DNA of 64,000 nucleotides from Pseudomonas syringae (GTDB lineage: Bacteria; Pseudomonadota; Gammaproteobacteria; Pseudomonadales; Pseudomonadaceae). Within the stretch, counting starts at the first letter, position 1. The number at the start of each line of letters is the position of its first letter. Shown here one piece after another: positions 45,306 through 53,903 of this stretch. The notes below the pieces were generated by a model. It saw nothing but the letters and a program-made list of their open reading frames with translations. It was not told the DNA's origin and did no database searches. A program made the position numbers and the translations under genes. The stretch lies in contig NZ_CP066265.1 in NCBI RefSeq assembly GCF_023278085.1, positions 1,580,501 through 1,644,500 on the forward strand, given 5' to 3'.

Positions 45306-46052
45306 TCAGAAATCGTCGTCTTTATCGAAGCGACGTGCCTCACGTTGCAACTGGTAGACAAACCGCTCGACCTGCCGCTGTACCAGCCCGCTCATGTTGT
45401 GAAAGCGCACGCCGGCAAAGGTGGTGTGAAAGCGTTCTTCGAAGTACAGATGGCGCAGTTCGACGGGTGCGGTCATGGCGCCAAATGGCAATTTGGCTAT
45501 AAACCTGTCGTAAACCTGGCCCAGTTGCATGCGGTCAGACACATCGCCCTCAAAGCGCAACTTGCAGCCGGTTGCGGAAATATCCAGCAGTTTGCCGGTG
45601 AGCGTTGATTTCAGACGTTCGCCGCCGATCTCGACATCAACCAGTTGTGCCAGCTTCAGCGCTGCACGAAATGCATTGCGACGCTGGTGATAAATCACCT
45701 CGTCGGGCATCGGGCCGCGGTACATGCGCTGGCCGTCAGCTTCGACAATGTCCATGTGCGCAGAGCTTTCCCAGGCGATACGCACGCCGTCGTGAAAACC
45801 TTCCACACGATAGGGTTCGCCGTTGCCGATGAAGCGTTCGCCATCACGGGGGATCATTTCGTCGAGCGCCATGCTGTTGCTGTCGCGGTCGACTTCGAGC
45901 AGATAGCTCTGGAAGCGCTGGGCGCGCTCATGAAAGGTAATGATCAACGGATCATGACTCTCGACGAGCAGCCGCAGGTTTGCAGCAATTTCCAAAGGTG
46001 TATTGAGGACCTTCGGGGGCTGCGGAGCATCGTCCGCGCTTGAGCCATTCAC
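45306..46052 (-). CDS. ycgR: Flagellar brake protein YcgR, c-di-GMP-binding
   Basis: This 248-residue protein has an N-terminal YcgR domain and a C-terminal PilZ domain with the c-di-GMP-binding RRNAFR (RxxxR) and DISATGCKL (DxSxxG) motifs. YcgR slows or biases the flagellar motor when c-di-GMP rises. The start is a GTG at 46052 with GGAG 10 nt upstream; no better ATG is in frame. It is the last gene of a minus-strand run flgA-flgM-flgN-ycgR. The tail DKDDDF is strongly acidic. Confidence 0.88.
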   Translation of the reverse strand: MNGSSADDAPQPPKVLNTPLEIAANLRLLVESHDPLIITFHERAQRFQSYLLEVDRDSNSMALDEMIPRDGERFIGNGEPYRVEGFHDGVRIAWESSAHMDIVEADGQRMYRGPMPDEVIYHQRRNAFRAALKLAQLVDVEIGGERLKSTLTGKLLDISATGCKLRFEGDVSDRMQLGQVYDRFIAKLPFGAMTAPVELRHLYFEERFHTTFAGVRFHNMSGLVQRQVERFVYQLQREARRFDKDDDF

Positions 46053-46134
46053 GTTCTTGAATCTCCAGGCAAAATACTACGGCAACGCAATAACAGGCAT
46101 TCTGCCACTACGCGCAAAACCTTGATACAGGAAG

Positions 46135-46602
46135 TTACGCCTGACTCAAGGGGCGCGGCTTGGCTCTCAGGGCGGTCGATCCGCGACTGTCATAAAGCGT
46201 CGGCGTATCGCCGCCGTTGAGTATCCGAAGCTGATGAGCAGTGCTGATCTGTTGCAACTGGATCAGACTACCATTCTGATCATTCAGAATCTGGCACTCA
46301 TTGATCAAAGCACTGAGTTCATCGCCGCACGTCAACAATTGCTCGCCGACGTCCGACTGACCGGCCAGTTGCTGGAGGCCGTCACGATTGGCTGGCAGAC
46401 CCATGCCCGCAAGGAGCTGGCTGCGTTTGCGCCCATGCTGATCAAGGAGGATCACCAGCGCCTGCTTCTGCGCCAGTACCTGCTCCATCTCGCCCATGTC
46501 GCGGCCGTGAAGAATCAATGATTCGGCCTGCAACAGCGCGAGAAGCTGACGGGCAGCAACCATATCGTCGGTAATCATCTGCAGCAAAGTAGTGTCTTGC
46601 AT
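46135..46602 (-). CDS. flgN: Flagellar export chaperone FlgN
   Basis: This 155-residue, mostly helical cytosolic protein matches FlgN in length and pattern (an N-terminal helix with LLQMITDDMVAARQLLALLQAE, then CQILNDQNGSLIQLQ). FlgN keeps the hook-filament junction proteins FlgK and FlgL export-competent and delivers them to the export gate. It lies 49 bp after flgM and before ycgR on the same strand. The start is the ATG at 46602. Confidence 0.88.
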   Translation of the reverse strand: MQDTTLLQMITDDMVAARQLLALLQAESLILHGRDMGEMEQVLAQKQALVILLDQHGRKRSQLLAGMGLPANRDGLQQLAGQSDVGEQLLTCGDELSALINECQILNDQNGSLIQLQQISTAHQLRILNGGDTPTLYDSRGSTALRAKPRPLSQA

Positions 46603-46651
46603 CGCATGCTCTGGTTTTTAAGCGTCCAGAATATCCAGCGCGAGCCGTGGC

Positions 46652-46966
46652 TTAGCGTTGGGTTTCGAAATTCAACAGTTTGCTGGCAACACGGTTGCTG
46701 TCGACTTTATAGCTACCGTCTGCGATGGCCTGTTTGAGCTCGGCGACGCGTGCACTGTTGACGGTGGGCAAATCGTTCAGCTTGTCCGTGATTTTCTGCA
46801 ACTGTTGAGCCTCACTGCTCAAGGAAAACGTTTCCCCGGTGCTTTTCACGCCTGCGGTCGCTGCAGGTGCGGGCGCATCGGTTTTGGCGGTGTCTTTACT
46901 GGCCCCGGTACGCGACGTACTGGCGACAGGCTGTGAATTATTAAGGCGACTGAAATCTATGACCAT
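46652..46966 (-). CDS. flgM: Anti-sigma-28 factor FlgM
   Basis: This 104-residue protein binds FliA (sigma-28) until it is exported through the completed hook. The N-terminus [14 protein letters not shown] is typical of Pseudomonas FlgM, and the C-terminal half ([49 protein letters not shown]) is the sigma-binding domain. The ATG at 46966 removes a 16-residue upstream extension. A FliA promoter lies directly upstream, giving the expected auto-regulatory loop. Confidence 0.93.
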   Translation of the reverse strand: MVIDFSRLNNSQPVASTSRTGASKDTAKTDAPAPAATAGVKSTGETFSLSSEAQQLQKITDKLNDLPTVNSARVAELKQAIADGSYKVDSNRVASKLLNFETQR

Positions 46967-47003
46967 GATTGAAAAACCTCTGGGTGTTTGGACGCTTGCC
47001 TTG

Positions 47004-47030
47004 TTTTCGGCCAACCCCGATCAAACTTTA
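47004..47030 (-). promoter_or_regulatory. FliA (sigma-28) promoter of flgM
   Basis: On the minus strand this reads TAAAGTTT-N11-GCCGAAAA, against the sigma-28 consensus TAAAGTTT-N11-GCCGATAA. The -35 element is perfect and the -10 element has one mismatch. It is 38 bp upstream of the flgM ATG. Confidence 0.88.
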
Positions 47031-47127
47031 GGCTGATTGTGAGAAAGCTTCCCAATAGACGACATTTGCCGTCGGGCATTCCCCGCAGTCTAAAAAAAAA
47101 CACACCCTTCGCGCCACCATCAATGCG

Positions 47128-47886
47128 TTACATGGCCACTTCCACCTGCCCTGGGCCGGTGACATTGGCTTTTATCACCCGCTGGGAATTGAGGTTCTTC
47201 ACCCTGATCTGCTCGTTGAACCCACCATCGGACATCGCTTCGCCAGGCATGCGAACCGCCAGCGTGCCAGTGCGCGCGATGATCACCACCTGATCGCCTT
47301 TGTGAACCATTTGCGGCTGCTCCAGCGCCACGGGTGTAATGACTTGGTCGATGACCATCTGTCGGACAACCTTCTGGCCGACTGCCTGATCAAGCGAGGC
47401 CAGGAAGCCCTGACCCAGGCTGCTGACATCCCGCTCGCGCATCGCAACATCTTCTTCAGTGACGATGGCGTCGCGTTTCAGCGGCCGCATCACCGTGACG
47501 ACATTGCGGAACAGCTGTACCTGGGCGGGCACGAACACGGTCCAGGGCGACGAACCTTCGCAGCGAACCCGCACGGTGACCCGGCCAACCGGTCGAGGAC
47601 TTTCCAGCGTAGCTGTCAAATCCTTGTCGCAGGCACCCATCCGTAAACGCGGGTCGAGCTGCTTGACCTGTATGTCGTGACGTCCATCAATCTGGTTGGT
47701 TGCCAAATAGTCTTCTACTGTGAACTCAAGAAACCCTTGGGTGACGCCGATAAGCTGTTCAGGCAGTGTGAAATTCTCTGCACGGGCGAGGTTGCCCGCG
47801 CCGCAAAGGCACAGCAGAGCGATTGCGCACAGAAGCCTGCGGGTTTCTAATGCGAGGTGTCGAGAAATTGTCGTCTTTGCGTTCAT
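47128..47886 (-). CDS. flgA: Flagellar basal-body P-ring assembly chaperone FlgA
   Basis: This 252-residue periplasmic protein has a signal peptide (LLCAIALLCLCGAGNLARAE) and the SAF-type and C-terminal domains of FlgA (RLRMGACDKDLTATL, VPAQVQLFRNVVTVMRPLKR, and GTLAVRMPGEAMSDG). FlgA chaperones FlgI into the P-ring around the flagellar rod. The ATG at 47886 (MNAKTTISRH) is used; the open frame extends much further upstream but runs back into cheV. cheV is divergent, 78 bp away. Confidence 0.93.
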   Translation of the reverse strand: MNAKTTISRHLALETRRLLCAIALLCLCGAGNLARAENFTLPEQLIGVTQGFLEFTVEDYLATNQIDGRHDIQVKQLDPRLRMGACDKDLTATLESPRPVGRVTVRVRCEGSSPWTVFVPAQVQLFRNVVTVMRPLKRDAIVTEEDVAMRERDVSSLGQGFLASLDQAVGQKVVRQMVIDQVITPVALEQPQMVHKGDQVVIIARTGTLAVRMPGEAMSDGGFNEQIRVKNLNSQRVIKANVTGPGQVEVAM

Positions 47887-47964
47887 GAGGTTATAAATAG
47901 CAAAGCCCGTGCCGCTTGTTGATCGGGTGTGTGGGCGGCGGTCATTTTGGTAAGGGGGTTCGGC

Positions 47965-48891
47965 ATGGCAGGTGTAATGGATTCGGTAAACCAGCGAACT
48001 CAGCTGGTGGGTCAGAATCGCCTGGAGCTGCTCTTGTTTCGTCTCGACGGCAAGCAGCTCTACGGGATCAACGTCTTCAAAGTCAAAGAAGTACTGCAAT
48101 GTCCCAAACTCACCGTCATGCCCAAGTCGAGCAAGATCGTTCGGGGCGTCGCCAATATTCGCGGCGGCACCATTCCGATCATGGATCTGGCGATGGCGAC
48201 AGGCTCCGCCGGGATGATTTCGCTGGTTAATTCCTTCGTCATCATTACTGAGTACAACACCAAGGTTCAGGGTTTTCTGGTGCATTCGGTCGAACGCATT
48301 GTCAACATGAACTGGGAAGAGATTCATCCACCACCCAAGGGCACCGGGCGCGATCATTACCTGACCGCCGTTACCCGGGTCGACAATCAGTTGGTGGAAA
48401 TCATTGACGTCGAGAAGATTCTCGCCGAAGTAGCGCCGGTTTCCGAAGAGATCTCGGTGGGTGTCATTGATGTCGAGACTCAGCACAAGGCGGTCTCGAT
48501 GCGCGTTCTGACGGTTGACGACTCGTCGGTGGCGCGCAAGCAGGTGAGCCGTTGCCTGGAAACCGTCGGCGTTGAAGTGGTCGCACTGAACGATGGTCGT
48601 CAGGCGCTGGATTACCTGCTGAAGATGGTTGCAGAAGGCAAAAAGCCGGAAGAAGAGTTCCTGATGATGATCTCCGACATTGAAATGCCGGAGATGGATG
48701 GCTATACCCTTACAGCGGCGATACGTAATGACCCGCGCATGCAGAAGATGCACATCACCTTGCACACCTCGTTGTCCGGGGTGTTCAACCAGGCGATGGT
48801 CAAGAAGGTCGGCGCTGATGACTTTCTTGCCAAATTCCGGCCTGACGACCTGGCGGCCAGGGTTGTTGCGCGGATCAAGGCAGCAGAATAA
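47965..48891 (+). CDS. cheV: Chemotaxis coupling protein CheV
   Basis: This 308-residue protein has a CheW-like domain at about 1-165 (LFRLDGKQLYGINVFKVKEV, then RGVANIRGGTIPIMDL) fused to a receiver domain at about 175-305 (MISDIEMPEMDGYTL holds the phosphoacceptor Asp, and the conserved Lys is in DFLAKFRPDD). CheV couples receptors to CheA and adapts by phosphorylation. The ATG at 47965 (MAGVMDSVNQ) has AAGGGGG upstream. cheR follows after 51 bp. Confidence 0.93.
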   Translation: MAGVMDSVNQRTQLVGQNRLELLLFRLDGKQLYGINVFKVKEVLQCPKLTVMPKSSKIVRGVANIRGGTIPIMDLAMATGSAGMISLVNSFVIITEYNTKVQGFLVHSVERIVNMNWEEIHPPPKGTGRDHYLTAVTRVDNQLVEIIDVEKILAEVAPVSEEISVGVIDVETQHKAVSMRVLTVDDSSVARKQVSRCLETVGVEVVALNDGRQALDYLLKMVAEGKKPEEEFLMMISDIEMPEMDGYTLTAAIRNDPRMQKMHITLHTSLSGVFNQAMVKKVGADDFLAKFRPDDLAARVVARIKAAE

Positions 48892-48942
48892 CCATCCGGG
48901 GGCGTCGTCCCCGGTGATTCACATGATTTGAGAGGCGGCACC

Positions 48943-49770
48943 TTGTCTACGGGTAATTTGGATTTTGATCAGTTCCGGGTATTTCTGGAAAAAGCCTGTG
49001 GCATCTTGCTTGGGGAAAACAAGCAGTACCTGGTGTCCAGCCGTCTCAACAAATTGATGGAGCAGCAGAGCATCAAGTCGTTGGGCGAGCTGGTCCAGCG
49101 TATTCAGACCCAGCCGCGCAGTGGCCTGCGCGAGCAGGTGGTCGATGCCATGACCACTAACGAAACCCTTTGGTTTCGCGACACGTACCCGTTTGAAGTG
49201 TTGAAGAACAAGGTGCTGCCCGAGCAGATCAAGGCCAGCCCCGGCCAGCGCTTGCGCATCTGGTCGGCGGCCTGCTCGTCGGGTCAGGAACCGTATTCGC
49301 TGTCGATGTCCATCGACGAGTTCGAGCGTGCCAACCCCGGTCAGCTCAAGTCGGGCGCGCAGATCGTGGCAACGGACCTGTCGGGCTTGATGCTCAATAA
49401 CTGCAAGACAGGCGAGTACGACAGCCTGGCAATTGGTCGCGGCCTGTCGCCGGATCGTCTGCAGCGCTTTTTTGACGTAAAAAGCCCGGGCCGCTGGGTG
49501 GTCAAGGCGCCGATCAAGAGTCGCGTGGAATTCCGCTCGTTCAACCTGCTCGACAGCTACGCGGCGCTGGGCAAGTTCGACATTGTGTTCTGCCGTAACG
49601 TGTTGATCTACTTCTCGGCTGAAGTGAAGAAAGACATCCTGCTGCGCATTCACGGCACGCTCAAGCCAGGCGGTTACCTGTTTCTGGGTGCCTCCGAAGC
49701 GCTCAATGGTCTGCCTGATCACTACCAGATGGTCCAGTGCAGCCCGGGGATTATCTACAAGGCCAAATGA
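48943..49770 (+). CDS. cheR: Chemoreceptor glutamate methyltransferase CheR
   Basis: This 275-residue protein has an N-terminal CheR helical domain (FRVFLEKACGILLGENKQYL) and a Rossmann-type methyltransferase domain (SAACSSGQEPYSLSM as motif I, FDIVFCRNVLIYFS). It adds methyl groups from SAM to receptor glutamates for adaptation. The start is a TTG at 48943 (LSTGNLDFDQF), preceded by AGAGG. Pseudomonas CheR1 proteins begin at exactly this sequence, so the slightly longer in-frame TTG at 48928 is not used. A strong terminator follows. Confidence 0.93.
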   Translation: MSTGNLDFDQFRVFLEKACGILLGENKQYLVSSRLNKLMEQQSIKSLGELVQRIQTQPRSGLREQVVDAMTTNETLWFRDTYPFEVLKNKVLPEQIKASPGQRLRIWSAACSSGQEPYSLSMSIDEFERANPGQLKSGAQIVATDLSGLMLNNCKTGEYDSLAIGRGLSPDRLQRFFDVKSPGRWVVKAPIKSRVEFRSFNLLDSYAALGKFDIVFCRNVLIYFSAEVKKDILLRIHGTLKPGGYLFLGASEALNGLPDHYQMVQCSPGIIYKAK

Positions 49771-49793
49771 TGGTTTGCTGGGTGCTTGTCGTG

Positions 49794-49822
49794 AAAAAAG
49801 AGACCTTCGGGTCTCTTTTTTT
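49794..49822. terminator. Bidirectional Rho-independent terminator after cheR
   Basis: AAAAAAGAGACC and GGTCTCTTTTTT pair around a TTCG tetraloop, with a run of T on the plus strand and the matching run of A before the stem. It ends the cheV-cheR transcript and probably also the convergent cynR transcript. Confidence 0.92.
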
Positions 49823-49863
49823 GTGGGTAGACGAAAACAGCCTTTTTCGTTTGCCCTTCGGAT

Positions 49864-50742
49864 TCATGTTTGCGTTCTGATTTCGCTCACCAGTGTTGCA
49901 AAAGCGCTGGCGGCGGCGCTCTGGTATCCGTTTTTACGCCGCAGCAGCGCAACCGTCCGCCCAGGCAGGGCCGGGATTGTCTGAACTTCGCGAAACCCAG
50001 GCTGCTCGCGAACGATGGCATCGGGAAGAATGGTCGCCATGCGGCCTTGAGTGACGACCTTGAGCAAAATGGCAATCGAGTTGGCTTCCAGGCCAACGAT
50101 CGGCTTGAAGTTCTGCATCTGACACCATGCATCCAGCAACTGGCGAGTGGCGAATCCGGGCGCCAGCAAGGCAAAGCGAAGTGTTTGCAGATCCTCAAGT
50201 GTCAGCGCGGCCTGCTTGTCGGGACCAGGCCTGGCCATGACCAGGCACAGTTGTTCATCGAACAGAGGCTGGCTGTCTATTTCGACGGCATGACTGCCGG
50301 CAAACCCTATGGCCAGATCGAGCGCATCACTGATTAGTGCCTCGGTAATCTGCTCCAGAGGCAGCTCTGTGAGGATGATTGCCACACCGGGATACAGCGC
50401 GCTGAAGCGGTCGATCAAGGGTGCTATCAGGTATTCACTGAAGGTTGGCGTTACCCCGAGGCGCAGTTGTCCGCGTGACAGATCGCTGACATCGTTGAGC
50501 GCACGCTTGCCTGCATCCAGCTCAAGCAGGCAGCGACGCGCATGGTCCAGATACACGCGACCGGCATCGGTCGGCACGACACTGCGGCGGGTGCGGTCGA
50601 ACAGTTGCACACCCAGGCTGCTTTCCAGTTGCCTGATCTGCTGCGACAACGCCGGTTGGGAGACATGCAGCGCCTCGGCCGCCCGGGTGAAGTTGCCATG
50701 GTCGGCGACTGCCAGCAAATAGCGTATATGGCGTAACAGCAC
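49864..50742 (-). CDS. cynR: LysR-type regulator CynR
   Basis: This LysR protein of about 292 residues has a helix-turn-helix with NFTRAAEALHVSQPALSQQIRQLE, very close to CynR of E. coli, and an effector domain with LDLAIGFAGSHAVEIDSQPLF. It is divergent from cyanase, the target that CynR activates in response to cyanate. The start is uncertain: a GTG at 50742 (VLLRHIRYLLAVADHG) matches where CynR proteins begin, while an in-frame start at 50778 would add 12 residues. Confidence 0.85.
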   Translation of the reverse strand: MLLRHIRYLLAVADHGNFTRAAEALHVSQPALSQQIRQLESSLGVQLFDRTRRSVVPTDAGRVYLDHARRCLLELDAGKRALNDVSDLSRGQLRLGVTPTFSEYLIAPLIDRFSALYPGVAIILTELPLEQITEALISDALDLAIGFAGSHAVEIDSQPLFDEQLCLVMARPGPDKQAALTLEDLQTLRFALLAPGFATRQLLDAWCQMQNFKPIVGLEANSIAILLKVVTQGRMATILPDAIVREQPGFREVQTIPALPGRTVALLRRKNGYQSAAASAFATLVSEIRTQT

Positions 50743-50851
50743 GGCATCACCATAAGTCAGGATTATGGCGATGATCATAAATCAGTCTTGGATCTTATGG
50801 TGATAGTTGCCGATCCTGTGATTGACGTGAATTCATTCCGGAGGGTTACCT

Positions 50852-51319
50852 ATGCCGCACAGCAATATTTCCAGAGCGCCGCGTCAGAATCTGACTGAGC
50901 GTGTGCTACAGGCCAAGACCGCAAAGAACCTTACCTGGGCCGGGCTTGCAGAAGGTACCGGGTTGAGCGTGGTCTATGTCACCGCTGCGCTACTCGGCCA
51001 GCACCCTTTGCCGGAAGCGGTGGCCGAGGTGGTCGCCGAGCGTCTCGGGCTGGACAGGAACGCGGTCGCCGAACTGCAAACCATCCCGTTGCGCGGCAAT
51101 GCCGAAGACGTCTCCAGTGATCCGACGATCTATCGCTTCCACGAAATGGTTCAGGTCTACGGCACAACCCTGAAGGCACTGGTGCATGAGCAGTTCGGCG
51201 ACGGCATCATCAGCGCCATCAACTTCAAGCTCGATATCAAGAAAGTCGAGGATCCGGAAGGGGGCGAGCGAGCCGTGATCACCCTCAATGGAAAATTCCT
51301 GCCCTATAAACCGTTCTGA
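50852..51319 (+). CDS. cynS: Cyanate hydratase (cyanase) CynS
   Basis: This 155-residue protein breaks down cyanate with bicarbonate to ammonia and CO2. An N-terminal helix-turn-helix-like domain is followed by the catalytic domain, with the conserved Arg and Glu in [11 protein letters not shown] and the Ser in DGIISAINF. The length is that of E. coli CynS (156). The ATG follows GGAGGG. No carbonic anhydrase (cynT) or transporter (cynX) gene is adjacent; a small DUF1348 gene follows 10 bp after the stop. Confidence 0.95.
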   Translation: MPHSNISRAPRQNLTERVLQAKTAKNLTWAGLAEGTGLSVVYVTAALLGQHPLPEAVAEVVAERLGLDRNAVAELQTIPLRGNAEDVSSDPTIYRFHEMVQVYGTTLKALVHEQFGDGIISAINFKLDIKKVEDPEGGERAVITLNGKFLPYKPF

Positions 51320-51329
51320 GGACGCTGAG

Positions 51330-51803
51330 ATGAGTGATAAAGGAAGACCGCCATTTCCACCCTTTACCCTGGAGACCGCCATCCAGAAAGTCCGTGGCGC
51401 GGAGGATGGCTGGAACTCCCGCGACGCGGCGAAAGTTGCGCTGGCCTACACCGAAGACACCTACTGGCGTAACCGCAGCGAGTTCGTCAATGGCCGTGCT
51501 GAGGCTCAGGCGTTTCTGGAGCGCAAATGGCGCAAGGAGCTTGATTACCGGCTGATCAAGGAGCTTTGGGCATTCACTGATAACCGCATTGCCGTGCGTT
51601 ATGCCTACGAATGGCATGACGACTCCGGCAACTGGTTCCGCTCGTATGGCAATGAGAACTGGGAGTTCGCTGCAAACGGCCTCATGCAACGGCGTTTTGC
51701 CTGCATCAACGATTTGCCGATTGCAGAATCCGAGCGCAAATACCATTGGCCGTTGGGGCGGCGGCCGGATGAACATCCTGGTTTGAGTGAGCTTGGCCTC
51801 TGA
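51330..51803 (+). CDS. SnoaL-like DUF1348 family protein
   Basis: This 157-residue protein belongs to the NTF2-like fold family PF07080 (DUF1348), with the conserved block [27 protein letters not shown] (key part [19 protein letters not shown]) and [27 protein letters not shown] (key part [19 protein letters not shown]). Function is unknown; such small cone-shaped folds often bind or turn over small molecules. It begins 10 bp after cynS, so it is probably co-transcribed and may act with cyanate degradation. The ATG at 51330 comes from the GCTGAGATG context. Confidence 0.82.
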   Translation: MSDKGRPPFPPFTLETAIQKVRGAEDGWNSRDAAKVALAYTEDTYWRNRSEFVNGRAEAQAFLERKWRKELDYRLIKELWAFTDNRIAVRYAYEWHDDSGNWFRSYGNENWEFAANGLMQRRFACINDLPIAESERKYHWPLGRRPDEHPGLSELGL

Positions 51804-51816
51804 GTGAAGTGCGGTC

Positions 51817-51838
51817 CGGGCGAGCGAGGATTCGCCCG
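51817..51838. terminator. Terminator-like hairpin after the DUF1348 gene
   Basis: CGGGCGA and TCGCCCG form a 7-bp stem with an 8-nt loop followed by TTTC. It lies between the convergent DUF1348 and EamA genes. Confidence 0.55.
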
Positions 51839-51883
51839 TTTCAGCGACTGCGTATCAGGCTTCAGTTTGTGGGTATCCTGTTT

Positions 51884-52843
51884 TCAGGCACTTGCAGACT
51901 CACCAGCAGCGCTGAGAATGCGGTGAACCGCAATGCCTGCGCCTGTGAGCAATGCGATAAGACCTGATGCTTCAGTGAGTGTTGGTAACCTGCCTTCAAA
52001 GAGAAAGCCGAGTGCGGCTGCGAACAGGCACTCCAGTGAAATCAACTGACCGGAAAGCACCATCGGCAGCCGTCTTGTTGCTGAGTTCCACGCCCACGCT
52101 CCGATCACCGAAGACAAGACTGCGATTATCAGGCCCCATAAATAAAGATGTCCTGCCAGTTCGACACTGAAGCCGATGCTCGGAAGTTTAAAGAGGCCAA
52201 GCGCCTGTACAACCGGTATCAGGCACACGCTGCCTGTTCCTGCGCCCGCCATCATCAGCGCTGTCCAGATACCTGTCGCACCGCGGGGAAGTGTCTTCAT
52301 GGCGCTTTGATTGAGCAGGCTGAAGGCGATCCACAGCGTCACTGCCGAGACCGAAAAAAACAGGCCCGTCAGCCAGGATGTTTTTCCGATATGCGGAGTA
52401 TTCATACTGCTGATATTTGAAAGTACAAGGCCGACCACGATCAACGTCAGTGGCAATGCAAGCTTGCGCCATTGAACCGTCTTTTCTTTCGCATTGCCGA
52501 GCAGGGCGAGCAAGACAGGTACCAGTCCGACCAAGGCGGCGGTGAGAACAGGGCCTCCGAACAGGACGCCTGCAGCGATACAGCTGCCGTACCCTAAATA
52601 CCCGATGGCGCCAAGGCCTGCGGCGAGAAGCTGCTGAGAGCGGGGCAATGATCGCCGTTGGGCGCTGTACAGGATTACGCCTGATGCACCCAACGCGCCC
52701 GCGATCAGAAACCTGATAATCGTCAGGTCGTAAATACTGTAGGTACCAGTGACGTACGGCGCTATGAAGTTCAGAGCCCAGGCCAGTGTTGCGACAATGA
52801 CGAGCATCGATCCGGCGATGATGTTGGAGCGGGCAGTGACCAT
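51884..52843 (-). CDS. EamA/DMT-family transporter
   Basis: This 319-residue protein has ten predicted TM helices as two EamA repeats (VIVATLAWALNFIAPYVTGTY in the first, NSATRRLPMVLSGQLISLECLFAA in the second, key part RRLPMVLSGQLISLECLF). DMT transporters usually export metabolites or amino-acid derivatives. The ATG at 52843 (MVTARSNIIAG) is chosen; longer in-frame starts would run into the divergent LysR gene. That regulator, 93 bp away, very probably controls it. The substrate is unknown. Confidence 0.85.
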   Translation of the reverse strand: MVTARSNIIAGSMLVIVATLAWALNFIAPYVTGTYSIYDLTIIRFLIAGALGASGVILYSAQRRSLPRSQQLLAAGLGAIGYLGYGSCIAAGVLFGGPVLTAALVGLVPVLLALLGNAKEKTVQWRKLALPLTLIVVGLVLSNISSMNTPHIGKTSWLTGLFFSVSAVTLWIAFSLLNQSAMKTLPRGATGIWTALMMAGAGTGSVCLIPVVQALGLFKLPSIGFSVELAGHLYLWGLIIAVLSSVIGAWAWNSATRRLPMVLSGQLISLECLFAAALGFLFEGRLPTLTEASGLIALLTGAGIAVHRILSAAGESASA

Positions 52844-52936
52844 TAGCTGAATTCCGATAGATCTTGCGCCCATACTGCACACCGTCGCGCATGTGCTACA
52901 AACGAGTTCTCGGTTCGGGATACATAACAGCTGATT

Positions 52937-53845
52937 ATGAATAAACTCAGGACAACACTGCCTCCTCTGGCCAGCCTGCTGCCTTTCGAAGCCGCTGCCC
53001 GGCTGGAAAGTTTCTCGAAGGCTGCTGACGAGTTGCACATCACCCAGGCTGCCGTCAGCCGGCAAATCCGGGGTCTGGAGGAGGATCTCGGTCTGAAGCT
53101 GTTTATTCGCCGAAATCGGGCTGTGTTTTTGACGGAGGAAGGGCGGGAGTTAGGAGGGGTGATAAGTGCAGCGTTGCTGAACATCAGTGATGCTGCTGTG
53201 GCGCTTCGAACATCACGGCGCAAACATCGTGTTGTTCTGCTTTGCCAGCTATGCGAAGCCTTTTACTGGATGATGCCACGCCTATCCACCTTCCTTGATC
53301 AACACTCTGGGGTCGAGGTTCAAGTTGTGACCTCGACGCGACCCATCGCCGAATTCAGCGGCTACTTCGATGTGGCTTTGCAAACCACCGGACGCGCCAG
53401 TGGTTGCCACACGCTGGTTTTTACCGCTGCCGATGAAGTCTTTCCCGTGTGCCGCTCCGACTATCTCGCGCCTGGCAGTTTGCTGAGCCTCAAAGAGCTT
53501 CGCCTGCACAAACTGCTGCACTACCGCTCCACGCCCCATGAATTCATGACGTGGGATGACTGGTCGCAGATGTTTGGAAGTACCAGGGCGGATTATCCTC
53601 AAGGTGCGGTGTTTGATAGCTATCCGCTTATGCTTCAGGCGGCAGTGGAGGGGCATGGCGTTGCATTGGGATGGCGTCGAACTGCGTCAAAACTTATTGA
53701 AGAGGGCGCGTTGGTGCAGTGCTGTGCAGAACGTGTTCCGTTGCCTGACGCCATTTCAGTTTATAAAAAGAGTCACGACGACAATCGGGTTGAAGTCCGT
53801 ATGTTGCTGGATTGGCTCCGGGAGCAGTTGGTTATGGAGCGCTGA
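52937..53845 (+). CDS. LysR-type regulator, GcvA-like, divergent from the EamA exporter
   Basis: This 302-residue protein has a LysR helix-turn-helix (FEAAARLESFSKAADELHITQAAVSRQIRGLEE, key part AADELHITQAAVSRQI) and an effector domain. The effector domain contains LHKLLHYRSTPHEFMTWDDW and VFDSYPLMLQAAVEGHGVALGWR (key part QAAVEGHGVALGWR). It lies head to head with the exporter, the standard arrangement for local control. The ligand is unknown. Confidence 0.87.
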   Translation: MNKLRTTLPPLASLLPFEAAARLESFSKAADELHITQAAVSRQIRGLEEDLGLKLFIRRNRAVFLTEEGRELGGVISAALLNISDAAVALRTSRRKHRVVLLCQLCEAFYWMMPRLSTFLDQHSGVEVQVVTSTRPIAEFSGYFDVALQTTGRASGCHTLVFTAADEVFPVCRSDYLAPGSLLSLKELRLHKLLHYRSTPHEFMTWDDWSQMFGSTRADYPQGAVFDSYPLMLQAAVEGHGVALGWRRTASKLIEEGALVQCCAERVPLPDAISVYKKSHDDNRVEVRMLLDWLREQLVMER

Positions 53846-53903
53846 CCCACTGGATTCGTTGCTTGACTCAGGCAGTTGTTGATGGGGCACAAAAAAGAGA
53901 CGT

